Below are positions 24,443-33,198 of a stretch of 64,000 bases of DNA, in pieces. The notes below the pieces were generated by a model. That model was not told the DNA's origin. It searched no databases and saw only the letters and a program-made list of their open reading frames with translations. Each line of letters starts with the position of its first letter. The first letter of the stretch is position 1. Source of the DNA: Frateuria_A sp051900415 (GTDB lineage Bacteria > Pseudomonadota > Gammaproteobacteria > Xanthomonadales > Rhodanobacteraceae); the NCBI RefSeq assembly GCF_051900415.1, contig NZ_JBHZGL010000008.1:62001-126000 (forward strand). The letters are read 5' to 3'. Position numbers and translations under genes: made by a program.

Positions 24443-26500
24443 ATGGACCAAGCCAACCCGCTGCTCGCCGACCAGCCGCTTCCCGCCTTCTCGAAAATCA
24501 CGCCCGAACACATCGAACCGGCGGTCGACGCCATCCTGGCCGACTACCGCGCCGGCATCGACGCGCTGACCGCCGCGGACGCGCCGAAGGACTTCGCCAC
24601 GGTGATGCTCACCCAGGAGCGGCTCGAGCAGCGCCTGGCGCATGCCTGGGCGCCGGTCGGCCATCTGCACGCGGTGGCCGACAGCGAGGCGCTGCGCGCG
24701 GTGTATGGACCGGCCGAGGAAAAACTTACCGAGCATGCCATCGAGCTGGGCCAGAACCGCGCGCTGTATGCCGCCGTGCAGGCGCTGGCCGATGCGCCGA
24801 CCTTCGCCACCCTGCCACGACCGGAACGCGCGCTGGTCGAGCACGCGCTGCGCGACTTCAGGCTCTCCGGCGTCGCGCTGGAGGAACCGGCGCGCTCGCG
24901 CTACCGGGAGATCGGCGTGGCGCTCTCGCGCCTGTCAACCGAGTTCGCCAACGCCGTGCTGGACGCGACCGAGGCCTGGCATGAGCACGTCACCGACGAA
25001 CGCGACCTCGAAGGCCTCCCCGAGTCTTCGAGCGCGGTGCTGCGTCGCTACGCCGCCGAGCAGGACCTGGAAGGCTTCCTGGTCACGCTCAAGCAGCCCA
25101 GCGTGCAGGCGGTGCTCACCTATGCCGACAATCGCGGCCTGCGCGAGCGCGTCTACTGGGCCTACCAGACCCGCGCGTCCGACCAGGGCCCGGACGCGGG
25201 CAAGTTCGACAACAGCGCGCGCATCGAAGAGATCATGAAGCTGCGCCACGAGGCGGCGCAGCTGCTCGGCTTCGCCAACGCCGCGGAGGAGTCGCTGGCC
25301 ACCAAGATGGCCGGCTCGCCGACCGAGGTGCTGGAGTTCCTGCACGACCTGGCCGCGCGCGCCCGACCGGTGGCGCAGCAGGAGCTGGACGAGCTGCGCG
25401 CCTGGGCGCAGGCGGAACTGGGCCTGGACAACCTCGAGCCCTGGGACGTCGCCTATGTCTCGGAGAAACTGCGCCAGCAGCGCTACGCGCTGGACGAGGA
25501 GCAACTGAAGCCCTACTTCCCGCTGCCGGCGGTGCTCGACGGCCTGTTCGCCCTCACCGGCAAGCTCTACGGCATCACGCTGAGCCCGCGCGAGGACGTC
25601 GACGTATGGCATCCGGACGTGCGCTACTACGACGTGCGCGACGCCGACGGGCGCGTGTTCGCCGGCGCCTACGTCGATCTCTACGCGCGCAACGGCAAGC
25701 GGGGCGGCGCCTGGATGGACGTCTGCCGCGCGCGCTTCGACGATGCCGCCGCGCACCAGCTGCCGATCGCCTTCCTCACCTGCAACTTCGCCCCGCCCAC
25801 CGAGGGCAAGCCGGCGCTGCTCAAGCACGACGACGTGCTCACCCTCTTCCACGAATTCGGCCACGGCCTGCACCACCTGCTGACCGAGATCGCGCTGCCC
25901 TCGATCGGCGGCATCGACGGCGTGGAGTGGGACGCGGTGGAACTGCCCAGCCAGTTCATGGAGAACTTCGGCTGGAACCGCGAGGCGCTGGACCTGTTCG
26001 CGCGCCACTGGCAGACCGGCGAGCCGCTGCCCGACGAGCTTTACCAGCGCATGCTCGCCGCGCGGCACTACCATGCCGGCCTGTTCCTGGTGCGCCAGCT
26101 CGAGTTCGCGCTGTTCGATTTCCTCATGCACCTGGAATACGACCCGGCCCGCGGCGCCCGCACGATGGAAGTGCTCGAGCAGGTGCGCCACCAGGTCGCG
26201 GTGCTGCACCCGCCGGCCTGGCAGCGTTTCCCGCATGCGTTCACGCACATCTTCTCCGGCGGCTACGCGGCCGGCTACTACAGCTACCTGTGGGCCGAGC
26301 TGCTCAGCGCCGATGCCTTCGGTGCCTTCGAGGAACTGACCGAGCACGGCGGCAGCGTGATCGACCAGGCCACCGGCGAGCGCTTCCGCCGCGAGATCCT
26401 CGCCGTCGGCGCGAGCCGTCCCGCACTGGAAAGCTTCATCGCCTTCCGCGGCCGCAAACCTGAGCCGGAGGCGCTGCTGCGCAGTCACGGGCTGACCTGA
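24443..26500 (+). CDS. prlC: Oligopeptidase A (M3 family metallopeptidase)
   Basis: Cytosolic zinc oligopeptidase that degrades short peptides, including cleaved signal peptides. The 685-aa protein begins MDQANPLLADQPLPAFSKIT and carries the M3 zinc motif HEFGH (H470, E471, H474) with the third ligand in the downstream helix (DGVEWDAVELPSQFMENF). Length is typical. An AAGGAG ribosome-binding site precedes the ATG. There is no signal peptide, which supports a cytoplasmic location. Confidence 0.95.
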   Translation: MDQANPLLADQPLPAFSKITPEHIEPAVDAILADYRAGIDALTAADAPKDFATVMLTQERLEQRLAHAWAPVGHLHAVADSEALRAVYGPAEEKLTEHAIELGQNRALYAAVQALADAPTFATLPRPERALVEHALRDFRLSGVALEEPARSRYREIGVALSRLSTEFANAVLDATEAWHEHVTDERDLEGLPESSSAVLRRYAAEQDLEGFLVTLKQPSVQAVLTYADNRGLRERVYWAYQTRASDQGPDAGKFDNSARIEEIMKLRHEAAQLLGFANAAEESLATKMAGSPTEVLEFLHDLAARARPVAQQELDELRAWAQAELGLDNLEPWDVAYVSEKLRQQRYALDEEQLKPYFPLPAVLDGLFALTGKLYGITLSPREDVDVWHPDVRYYDVRDADGRVFAGAYVDLYARNGKRGGAWMDVCRARFDDAAAHQLPIAFLTCNFAPPTEGKPALLKHDDVLTLFHEFGHGLHHLLTEIALPSIGGIDGVEWDAVELPSQFMENFGWNREALDLFARHWQTGEPLPDELYQRMLAARHYHAGLFLVRQLEFALFDFLMHLEYDPARGARTMEVLEQVRHQVAVLHPPAWQRFPHAFTHIFSGGYAAGYYSYLWAELLSADAFGAFEELTEHGGSVIDQATGERFRREILAVGASRPALESFIAFRGRKPEPEALLRSHGLT

Positions 26501-26617
26501 CAGGCAAACCCTGCGGGAGCCGAACGCGGTTCCTGCCGGCGCGGGGCCGGCGCTGTTCATCCGCTGTCGATGCCACCCCGGCGACGCTAGGGGCCGGTTC
26601 GGTCGACGGAAACCGAC

Positions 26618-27979
26618 ATGGGTTTTCTTGGATGGATGGCGGCCTGCGGCGCCCTGCTGATGGTCATGTCGCTGGCGGCCGGATGGATCCGGCCGTTGCC
26701 GCTGACGCAGTTCGCGTTGTACCTGGTGGTCGGCGTCGCGATCGGGCCGTGGGGCCTGTACCTGCTCGACGTCAACTTCCTGGCTGACGCGCCCTGGCTG
26801 GAGCGGCTGACCGAGGTGGCATTGATCATCTCGCTGTTCGTCGGCGGCCTGAAGCTGCGCATGCCCTGGCGCGCGCGGCCGTGGCAGGTGGCGCGGCGGC
26901 TGGCGTTCCCGGCGATGGCGTTGTCGATCGCGGGCACCGCGCTGGCGGCGCACCTGCTCCTTTCTCTGGACTGGCCGCTGGCGCTGCTGCTGGCGGCCAT
27001 GCTGGCGCCGACCGACCCGGTGCTGGCCAGCACCATCGCGGTGGACAACGCGGCCGACCACGACGGCCTGCGCGTGGCGCTGTCCGGCGAGGCGGGGATG
27101 AACGACGGCAGCGCGATGCCGTTCCTGCTGCTGGCGCTTGGCTGGCTGCATGGCGGGCTCTCATGGGGCGCCGTCGGCGAGTGGGCGCTGGTCAAGCTCG
27201 TGTGGGGCGTGGGCGCCGGACTCGCGCTCGGCTTCGGGCTCGGCTGGCTGGTCGGCCGGCTCGGCACGCAGTTGATGCGGATCGGCCGCGACCCGGGACC
27301 GGGCGCGTTGCTCATCACCGGCCTGGTCGCGGTGACCTACGCGGTCGCCGAGGGCATCGGCGCCCTTGGCTACCTGGCGGCGTTCGCCGCGGGCGTGGGC
27401 ATGCGCGTGGTCGAGGTCGGCGTGATGCGCGAGCACCCGCATCCGCGCCTGCCTCGCGAGCACGACATCACCCGCACGCCGCCGGCCGAATTCGTGGTGC
27501 GCCCGGTCCTGGACGGCGGCGTCGACCGCGACCAGCCGGTGGAGATCGTCGGTCACCTGGTGGCCGAGGCGCTGACCTTCGGCAACGTCATGGAGCACCT
27601 GCTCGGGCCGCTGCTGGTGTTGCTGCTGGGCATCGCGCTGGCGCGCCACTGGGAACCGCAGGCGCTGCTGCTGGCGGGTGTGCTCTTTCTGGTGGTGCGC
27701 CCGCTCGCCACCTGGATCACCACCATCGGCATGCAGCTGCACTGGCGCCGGCGGTTGTTGCTCGGCTGGCTCGGCATCCGGGGCATCGGCGGTCTGAACT
27801 ACCTGGCCTTTGCATTGCTGCACGGACTGGACGGCGAGCCGGCGCGGCTGGTCGCCGGCGTGGCGGTCACCACCATCACCCTGAGCGTGGTGGTGCACGG
27901 CTTCAGTGCGCAGCCGCTGCTGAGCTGGCGCCGCCGGCGCATGGCACGCCAGCAGCGCAAGGCGGCCGCGCGCGGATAG
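26618..27979 (+). CDS. CPA1-type Na+/H+ (cation:proton) antiporter
   Basis: A 453-aa protein with about 12 membrane helices. CPA1 hallmarks are present: the helix-break motif APTDPVLAS and the ion-binding ND pair in GEAGMNDGSAMPFLLL. A hydrophilic loop of about 60 residues (around 275-330; EHPHPRLPREHDITRTPP) interrupts the second half. The end is highly basic and cytoplasmic (RRRRMARQQRK). Likely exports Na+ or K+ in exchange for protons at the inner membrane; ion preference is not readable from the sequence. Confidence 0.88.
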   Translation: MGFLGWMAACGALLMVMSLAAGWIRPLPLTQFALYLVVGVAIGPWGLYLLDVNFLADAPWLERLTEVALIISLFVGGLKLRMPWRARPWQVARRLAFPAMALSIAGTALAAHLLLSLDWPLALLLAAMLAPTDPVLASTIAVDNAADHDGLRVALSGEAGMNDGSAMPFLLLALGWLHGGLSWGAVGEWALVKLVWGVGAGLALGFGLGWLVGRLGTQLMRIGRDPGPGALLITGLVAVTYAVAEGIGALGYLAAFAAGVGMRVVEVGVMREHPHPRLPREHDITRTPPAEFVVRPVLDGGVDRDQPVEIVGHLVAEALTFGNVMEHLLGPLLVLLLGIALARHWEPQALLLAGVLFLVVRPLATWITTIGMQLHWRRRLLLGWLGIRGIGGLNYLAFALLHGLDGEPARLVAGVAVTTITLSVVVHGFSAQPLLSWRRRRMARQQRKAAARG

Positions 27980-28010
27980 CCGTGCCCGGCGCATCGCCTA
28001 CAATGCGCCG

Positions 28011-28781
28011 ATGAAGATCGCCTCCTGGAACGTGAACTCGCTGAAGGTGCGCCTGCCGCAGCTGACCCAGTGGATGGCCGAGGCGCAACCGGACATCGTG
28101 GCGCTGCAGGAAACCAAACTGGAGGACGCGAAGTTCCCGGTCGACGAGCTGGCCGCGGCCGGCTACCGCGCGGTGTTCTCCGGCCAGAAGACCTACAACG
28201 GCGTGGCGATCCTGGCGCGCGGACATGCGCCGACCGATGTGGTCACCGACATTCCCGGGCTGGACGATCCGCAGCGGCGCATCCTCGCTGCCACCGTCGG
28301 CGACCTGCGCGTGGTCGACCTGTACGTGGTCAACGGCAAGGCGGTGGGCGATCCGAAGTACGACTACAAGCTGGACTGGCTGGCCAAGGTGCGCGAATTT
28401 CTGGCGCGCGAGCACGAGCGTTATCCGAACCTGGTGGTGCTGGGCGACTTCAACATCGCGCCGGAGGACCGCGACGTACACGACCCGGTCGCCTGGCGCG
28501 ATTCGGTGCTGTGCTCGGTACCCGAGCGCGCGGCGCTCAACGCGATCACCGCTCTCGGCCTGCATGACAGCTTTCGCCTGTTCGAACAGGACGCCGGCCA
28601 CCACAGCTGGTGGGATTACCGGCAGGCCGCTTTCCGCCGCAACCTGGGGTTGCGCATCGATCTGATCCTGCTCGGCGAGGCGCTCAAGGGCACCGCGCGC
28701 GCGGCCGCGATCGACCGCGTGCCGCGCAAGTGGGAACGCCCTTCCGATCACACCCCGGTGACGCTCGATCTGGATATCTGA
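28011..28781 (+). CDS. xthA: Exodeoxyribonuclease III
   Basis: AP endonuclease and 3'-5' exonuclease of base excision repair. The 256-aa protein begins MKIASWNVNSLKVRLPQLTQ, with metal ligand E34 (LQETKLED), the GDFNIAPEDRDVHDP segment, and the catalytic Asp/His pair D246-H247 in ERPSDHTPV. It is followed after 6 bp by a YecA/UPF0149 gene and then a DUF4336 gene, so these three probably share one transcript. Confidence 0.96.
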   Translation: MKIASWNVNSLKVRLPQLTQWMAEAQPDIVALQETKLEDAKFPVDELAAAGYRAVFSGQKTYNGVAILARGHAPTDVVTDIPGLDDPQRRILAATVGDLRVVDLYVVNGKAVGDPKYDYKLDWLAKVREFLAREHERYPNLVVLGDFNIAPEDRDVHDPVAWRDSVLCSVPERAALNAITALGLHDSFRLFEQDAGHHSWWDYRQAAFRRNLGLRIDLILLGEALKGTARAAAIDRVPRKWERPSDHTPVTLDLDI

Positions 28782-28787
28782 GGAACG

Positions 28788-29471
28788 ATGAACAGCACTC
28801 CGCCTGAAGAATGGCCCAGCTCCCTCACCGACGAGGAACTGGACGAGCTTGACCGTTATCTGCGCGGCCACGCGGACGAAGGCCGCCTGTTACTGGACGG
28901 CGTCCACGGCATGCTCTCGGCGATCGCCGTCGGCCCGCTCGAGGTGCTGCCCGACGAGTGGCTGCCCGAGGTGCTGCACGATCCCTTCGTCGACGAGGCC
29001 GAAGGCAACCGCGTGCTGGAATTGCTGGCCAAGTTGAACGACTCGATCCGCGTCGAGCTGGACGTCGAGGCGTACGAGCCGATCCTGGGCGAAGTCGATA
29101 CCGACACCGGCCCGGCGCTGTCGGCGGCCGGCTGGTGCGAAGGCTTCAGCCGCGGCATCGATCTGCGTGCCGCGTTGTGGGAGAAGCGCCTGGCCGAGGA
29201 CCCGCAGCTGATGGAGATGCTCGGTCCGGTGATGGCGCTGGCAGTGGACGAGGGCATCCTCTCGGCTGAGGCCGAGTTCGAGAAACTCACCGACGAGGAA
29301 TACGACGAGTGCCTGGCGCAGGTCGCGCCGGTGCTGGGCGCGGTCGACCACTACTGGCAGGAGCACCCGGCCACCGAAGCGGAGCTGGCCGCGCTCGCCC
29401 GCACGCCCCCGCCGCCGGGCGAGGAAGCGCCGCCGCCGCCGCGCCAGCGTAGCGGCCACTGGGTGCACTGA
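28788..29471 (+). CDS. YecA/UPF0149 family protein
   Basis: A 227-aa, strongly acidic protein with the YecA/UPF0149 fold: LTDEELDELDRYLRGHADEG, the DGVHGMLSAIAVGP motif, and WCEGFSRGIDLRAALWE. The C-terminal SEC-C zinc motif found in some YecA proteins is absent; instead it ends with a Pro-rich tail (PPPPGEEAPPPPRQR). Function of the family is unresolved. It is tightly placed between xthA (6 bp) and DUF4336 (5 bp). Confidence 0.88.
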   Translation: MNSTPPEEWPSSLTDEELDELDRYLRGHADEGRLLLDGVHGMLSAIAVGPLEVLPDEWLPEVLHDPFVDEAEGNRVLELLAKLNDSIRVELDVEAYEPILGEVDTDTGPALSAAGWCEGFSRGIDLRAALWEKRLAEDPQLMEMLGPVMALAVDEGILSAEAEFEKLTDEEYDECLAQVAPVLGAVDHYWQEHPATEAELAALARTPPPPGEEAPPPPRQRSGHWVH

Positions 29472-29476
29472 CCGGC

Positions 29477-30232
29477 GTGGGCGGTCCGGCGCTCTACGCA
29501 CCGATCAACACGCTCAAGCCGGTCGCGCCGGACCTCTGGATCGCCGATGGCCCGATCGTGCGCATGGCGGCGCCGCTGGGCATGAGCGCGCCGTTCCCGA
29601 CCCGCATGACGGTGGTGCGCCTGCCCGATGGCGGGCTGTGGTGCCACTCGCCGATCGCGCCGGATGCGTCCCTGTTCGAGGCTGTCGACGCGCTCGGCCC
29701 GGTGCGCCACCTGGTCTCGCCGAACAAGATCCATTACACGCACATGGCCGCCTGGAAGCGGCGTTACCCGCAGGCCGTCGCCTGGGCTTCGCCGGGCGTG
29801 CGCGAGCGTGCCGCGAGCCAGCGCATCGAGGTGCACTTCGACGCCGACCTGGAGGACACCGCGCCGTCGGCCTGGGCCGGCACGCTCGACCAGCTGCGAT
29901 TCAAGGGCAGCCGGGCCATCGAGGAAGTGGTGTTCCTGCACCGCCCGAGCGCCACGCTGATCCTGGCCGACCTGATCGAGAACTTCGAAGCCGACCGCCT
30001 CGACACGCCGATGCGCTGGCTCGCGCGCTTCGGCGGCGTGCTTGCGCCCGCAGGCAGAATGCCGCTGGACATGCGCCTGACCTACCTGGGCCACAAGGCC
30101 GAGGCGCGCGCCTGCCTCGAACGCATGCTCGCCTGGCATCCGCAGCGCATCCTCCTGGCGCACGGCCAGTGCTTCATGGACCACGGCGAAGCCGAGCTGC
30201 GTCGCGCTTTCGCTTGGCTGGGTCCCCTGTAG
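29477..30232 (+). CDS. DUF4336 domain protein (metallo-beta-lactamase-like)
   Basis: A 251-aa protein of the DUF4336 family, distantly related to metallo-beta-lactamase folds: NTLKPVAPDLWIADGPIVR, MTVVRLPDGGLWCHSPI, HLVSPNKIHYTHMAAWKRRYP and LLAHGQCFMDHG. The canonical HxHxDH metal motif is not present. Start is a GTG at 29477, five bases after the YecA stop, indicating operon membership with xthA and YecA. The final codon and the TAG stop are supplied by the first bases of a REP element (TGTAGGAGC), so the natural C-terminus may have been altered by repeat insertion. Confidence 0.8.
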   Translation: MGGPALYAPINTLKPVAPDLWIADGPIVRMAAPLGMSAPFPTRMTVVRLPDGGLWCHSPIAPDASLFEAVDALGPVRHLVSPNKIHYTHMAAWKRRYPQAVAWASPGVRERAASQRIEVHFDADLEDTAPSAWAGTLDQLRFKGSRAIEEVVFLHRPSATLILADLIENFEADRLDTPMRWLARFGGVLAPAGRMPLDMRLTYLGHKAEARACLERMLAWHPQRILLAHGQCFMDHGEAELRRAFAWLGPL

Positions 30233-30287
30233 GAGCGCCCTTGGGCGCGACCGCCATGCACCGGTCGCACCCAGGGGCGCTCCTACA
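30228..30287. repeat. REP-like palindrome
   Basis: TGTAGGAGCGCCCTTGGGCG with complementary arm ending GGGGCGCTCCTACA, about 60 bp. Its first bases contain the TAG stop codon of the DUF4336 gene (30230-30232). Confidence 0.88.
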
Positions 30288-30387
30288 GAAAGCTTTCGGC
30301 GAACAATCCGTTCACGCCGCCACGCTTGGCCCGGTCGGCCACCGGCCCCATGCTCATGGACATCCTTCCAAGCCGGAGGCGTTTTCC

Positions 30388-31221
30388 ATGAGCCAACGCA
30401 CCATCACCCGCCGCGTGCGCGGCATCGACACCAACGACGGCGCCGGGGTGAAGCTCAAGCGCATCATCGGCCAGCCCAACCTGGACATGCTCGACCCGTT
30501 CCTGCTGCTGGACGAGTTCCGCTCCGACCAGGCCGGCGACTACATCGCCGGCTTCCCCGAACACCCGCACCGCGGCTTCGAGACAGTCACCTATATGCTG
30601 GCCGGGCACATGCGCCACGGCGACAACCACGGCAACCAGGGCGACCTCGGCCCCGGCAGCGTGCAGTGGATGACCGCCGGGCGCGGCATCCTGCATTCGG
30701 AGATGCCGCAGCAGGAAAACGGCCTGCTGTGGGGCTTCCAGCTGTGGGTGAACCTGCCGGCCGGGGACAAGATGACCGCGCCGCGCTACCAGGACATCGC
30801 GCCGGAGCGCATCCCGCAGGTGGAACCGTCGCCGGGCGTGCAGGCGCGGGTGATCGCCGGGCGGCTGGGCGACGCGATCGGCCCGGTGCAGGGCGTTGCC
30901 ACCGAGCCGCTGTACCTGGACATCATGCTGGCCGCCGGCGCGCGCTTCGAACTGGACCTGCCGGCCGAACACCACGCCTTCGCCTACGTGTTCGAAGGCG
31001 AGGCGGCCGAGGTCGGTGGCGAACCGCTGCCGCGCGGCGAGCTGGCGGTGCTGTCCGGGGGCGACCGCCTGACCCTGGGTGCCGGCGCGAGCGCCGCGCG
31101 GCTGCTGGTGGTGGCTGGTCGGCCGCTCAACGAGACCGTCGCGCGCTACGGGCCGTTCGTGATGAACACGCCGGCGCAGATCCAGGAGGCGATCGCCGAC
31201 TTCCGCGCCGGGCGGTTCTGA
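30388..31221 (+). CDS. Pirin family protein
   Basis: A 277-aa bicupin of the pirin family. The N-terminal cupin keeps the metal-binding signature EHPHRGFETVTYML, later His and Glu ligands in the GSVQWMTAGRGILHSEMPQ segment, and the hallmark GLLWGFQLWVNLP. The C-terminal cupin ends GPFVMNTPAQIQEAIADF. Some pirins are quercetin 2,3-dioxygenases and others bind regulatory partners; neither role is provable here. AGCCGGAGG upstream of the ATG at 30388 is a good ribosome-binding site. Monocistronic by context. Confidence 0.9.
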   Translation: MSQRTITRRVRGIDTNDGAGVKLKRIIGQPNLDMLDPFLLLDEFRSDQAGDYIAGFPEHPHRGFETVTYMLAGHMRHGDNHGNQGDLGPGSVQWMTAGRGILHSEMPQQENGLLWGFQLWVNLPAGDKMTAPRYQDIAPERIPQVEPSPGVQARVIAGRLGDAIGPVQGVATEPLYLDIMLAAGARFELDLPAEHHAFAYVFEGEAAEVGGEPLPRGELAVLSGGDRLTLGAGASAARLLVVAGRPLNETVARYGPFVMNTPAQIQEAIADFRAGRF

Positions 31222-31238
31222 CGTCCGCTGCCGCCGCA

Positions 31239-31284
31239 AGGCGGGCTTGAGCCACCTGCAGGTGAGATGGCTGAAACCCACCCT
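31239..31284. repeat. GGTGGGC-type inverted repeat (degenerate)
   Basis: GGCGGGCTTGAGCCACC and GGTGAGATGGCTGAAACCCACCC between the convergent pirin and gntK genes. A diverged member of the 7120-7180 family. Confidence 0.55.
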
Positions 31285-31292
31285 GTGCGCGG

Positions 31293-31811
31293 CTAGCGCG
31301 GCAGGTCCTGTTGCGCGAGGCCGTCGAGTGCCTTGGCCACGGTCGCCTCAATGCTGCCGTTGGCATCGACTTGCAGTGCCGGCTCGTCGCGTTCCGGCTC
31401 CTCCAGCGTCGCCAGCTGGCTACCCAGCAACCTTGGCGGCATGAAGTGCTCGCGCCCGCGCATGCGGCGGGCCAGTTCGCCGTGGTCGACCTGCAGGTAA
31501 ACGAAAAACACCGCCGGACCGGCCTGCCGCAGGCGCTCGCGGTACGCCCGCCTGAGCGCCGAACAGGCGACCACGGCGCTGCGCCCGGCCGCCAGCTCCT
31601 GCTGCATCCACGCAGCGATCGCGTCCAGCCAGGGCGCGCGGTCGGCGTCCTCCAGCGGCACGCCCGTGCTCATCTTGGCGATGTTGGCGGACGGGTGCAG
31701 GTCGTCGCCGTCCAGGAACGCGTAGCCCAGCGCCTCGGCGAGTCGCCGGGCGATGGTGCTCTTGCCCGAGCCGGACACCCCCATCACCACCAGCATCACC
31801 GGGTCGCTCAT
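31293..31811 (-). CDS. gntK: Gluconokinase
   Basis: Phosphorylates D-gluconate to 6-phosphogluconate, feeding the Entner-Doudoroff or pentose phosphate routes. The 172-aa P-loop kinase has Walker A GVSGSGKS (11-18), the family segment FLDGDDLHPSANIAKMSTGV with LEDADRAPWL, and VVACSALRRAYRERLR. I chose the ATG at 31811 (MSDPVMLVVMGVSGSGKST), the usual N-terminus; an upstream in-frame start would add 18 atypical residues. No gluconate permease is adjacent. Confidence 0.93.
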   Translation of the reverse strand: MSDPVMLVVMGVSGSGKSTIARRLAEALGYAFLDGDDLHPSANIAKMSTGVPLEDADRAPWLDAIAAWMQQELAAGRSAVVACSALRRAYRERLRQAGPAVFFVYLQVDHGELARRMRGREHFMPPRLLGSQLATLEEPERDEPALQVDANGSIEATVAKALDGLAQQDLPR

Positions 31812-31991
31812 CGGCACCGGGCGGCGGGAAGCGGGCGAAGTGTGCGTGCAGTCACGTCGTGGCACTCAAGGCAGGGAGCGGGCGGCCGATGTGCTTGGCA
31901 AGGGAGTTAAAAAGCCATTAATCCTGCCTGGCACGGGCCGCCCTAGCATCGGACCCCTGCCAAGTCGTCTGCAACCCACCGGCCATCCGCC

Positions 31992-32438
31992 ATGATCGCG
32001 CTCCTGGTCTCCATCGCCCTCCCCTGCCTGGTTTCGGCCGTGCTGCGCCGCGTGCCGCCCGGGCACGTGCAGGTCGTCCACCGCCGCGGCCAGTCGCGCC
32101 TGCTCGAGCCGGGCCTGCACCTGCTGTGGCCGGGGCTGGACCGCGCCGGGCACCGGATCGACCTGACCGGCCAGATCCTGCAGTTCCAGGACGCGCTGGG
32201 CGACGCGCGCGGCGTCCGCGGCCGGGTCTACTGGCAGGTGCTGGAGCCCGAGCGGGTCGATCCAGTGATCGAGCAGGCGGCGCAACTGATCCGCAATAGC
32301 GCGCTGGAAGCCCTGCACGGCGAACCGGCGCCCGAACCGGACCAGCGCGCGCTGGGCAGCCGGCTCAAGCGCGTATTGAACGGCGTGCTGCGCGAGCGCG
32401 GCCTGATGGTCACCCGGGTGGAGCTGGAGCTGGCCTGA
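31992..32438 (+). CDS. Miniature SPFH/Band 7 domain protein
   Basis: A 148-aa protein with a short N-terminal membrane anchor (1-17) followed by a compact SPFH domain: VPPGHVQVVHRRGQ then LLEPGLHLLWPGLDRAGHRIDL, resembling HflK/HflC and slipin openings, and ending in VTRVELELA, where larger SPFH proteins continue into a coiled coil. That C-terminal oligomerisation region is missing, so this is about half the usual size. It is 64 bp upstream of rsmG on the same strand. Role unknown; a membrane-associated scaffold is possible. Confidence 0.72.
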   Translation: MIALLVSIALPCLVSAVLRRVPPGHVQVVHRRGQSRLLEPGLHLLWPGLDRAGHRIDLTGQILQFQDALGDARGVRGRVYWQVLEPERVDPVIEQAAQLIRNSALEALHGEPAPEPDQRALGSRLKRVLNGVLRERGLMVTRVELELA

Positions 32439-32502
32439 GGGCGCTGGCTTCGCCGCGTCCACCCGGGGATACTGGGCGGTCCTGCCAGCCCCCGGACCGT
32501 CC

Positions 32503-33165
32503 ATGAGCTCCCGCCCCGTCCTGCATCACCGGCTCGAACAGGGCCTGGCCGCAATGGGCCTGGTGCTGCCACCCGGCGCGGTCGAGCGCCTGCTCGACTA
32601 CCAGGCCCTGCTCGAGCGCTGGAACGGCACCTACAACCTCACCGCCGTGCGCGACCCCGCCGAGATGGTCACCCGCCACCTGCTCGACTCGCTGGCGATC
32701 CTGCCCTACGTGGAAGGCGCCAGCCTGGCCGACCTCGGCACCGGCCCGGGCCTGCCCGGCATCCCGCTGGCGATCGCGGCGCCCGGGCGCGAGGTGTTGC
32801 TGGTCGACTCCAACGGCAAGAAGGTGCGTTTCCTGCGCGAGGCGATCCGTGCGTTGAAGCTCGACGGCGTGCGCGCGGTGCAGTCGCGGGTGGAGGAGGT
32901 CGAGGGCCGGTTCGACTGCGTCACCGCCCGCGCTTTCGCCAGCCTGGCCGACATGCTCGCCTGGGGCGGCCACCTGCTCGCCCCGGCGGGCCGCTGGCTG
33001 GCCATGAAGGGCAAGCCGTCGGCCAGCGAGATCGCCGCCCTGCCGCCCGGCTTCGCCGTCCAGGCCATCCATGCGCTGGACGTGCCCGGGCTGGGCGCCG
33101 AGCGCAGCCTGGTCGTCATCGGCCGCGCGGGCCCGGGTGAATCCGGCCCTGCCGCGCCCTGCTAA
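32503..33165 (+). CDS. rsmG: 16S rRNA (guanine527-N7)-methyltransferase RsmG
   Basis: Methylates G527 of 16S rRNA using S-adenosylmethionine. The 220-aa Rossmann methyltransferase carries the SAM motif LADLGTGPGLPGIPLAIAAP, preceded by the GidB signature ERWNGTYNLTAVRDPAEMVT and RHLLDSLAI. Start ATG at 32503. It leads directly into parA (33 bp gap) and parB, the conserved gidB-parA-parB arrangement; in many genomes mnmG precedes it, but not here. Confidence 0.96.
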   Translation: MSSRPVLHHRLEQGLAAMGLVLPPGAVERLLDYQALLERWNGTYNLTAVRDPAEMVTRHLLDSLAILPYVEGASLADLGTGPGLPGIPLAIAAPGREVLLVDSNGKKVRFLREAIRALKLDGVRAVQSRVEEVEGRFDCVTARAFASLADMLAWGGHLLAPAGRWLAMKGKPSASEIAALPPGFAVQAIHALDVPGLGAERSLVVIGRAGPGESGPAAPC

Positions 33166-33198
33166 TCTACCTGTCCTTTGTTGCACGACCGGATGACC

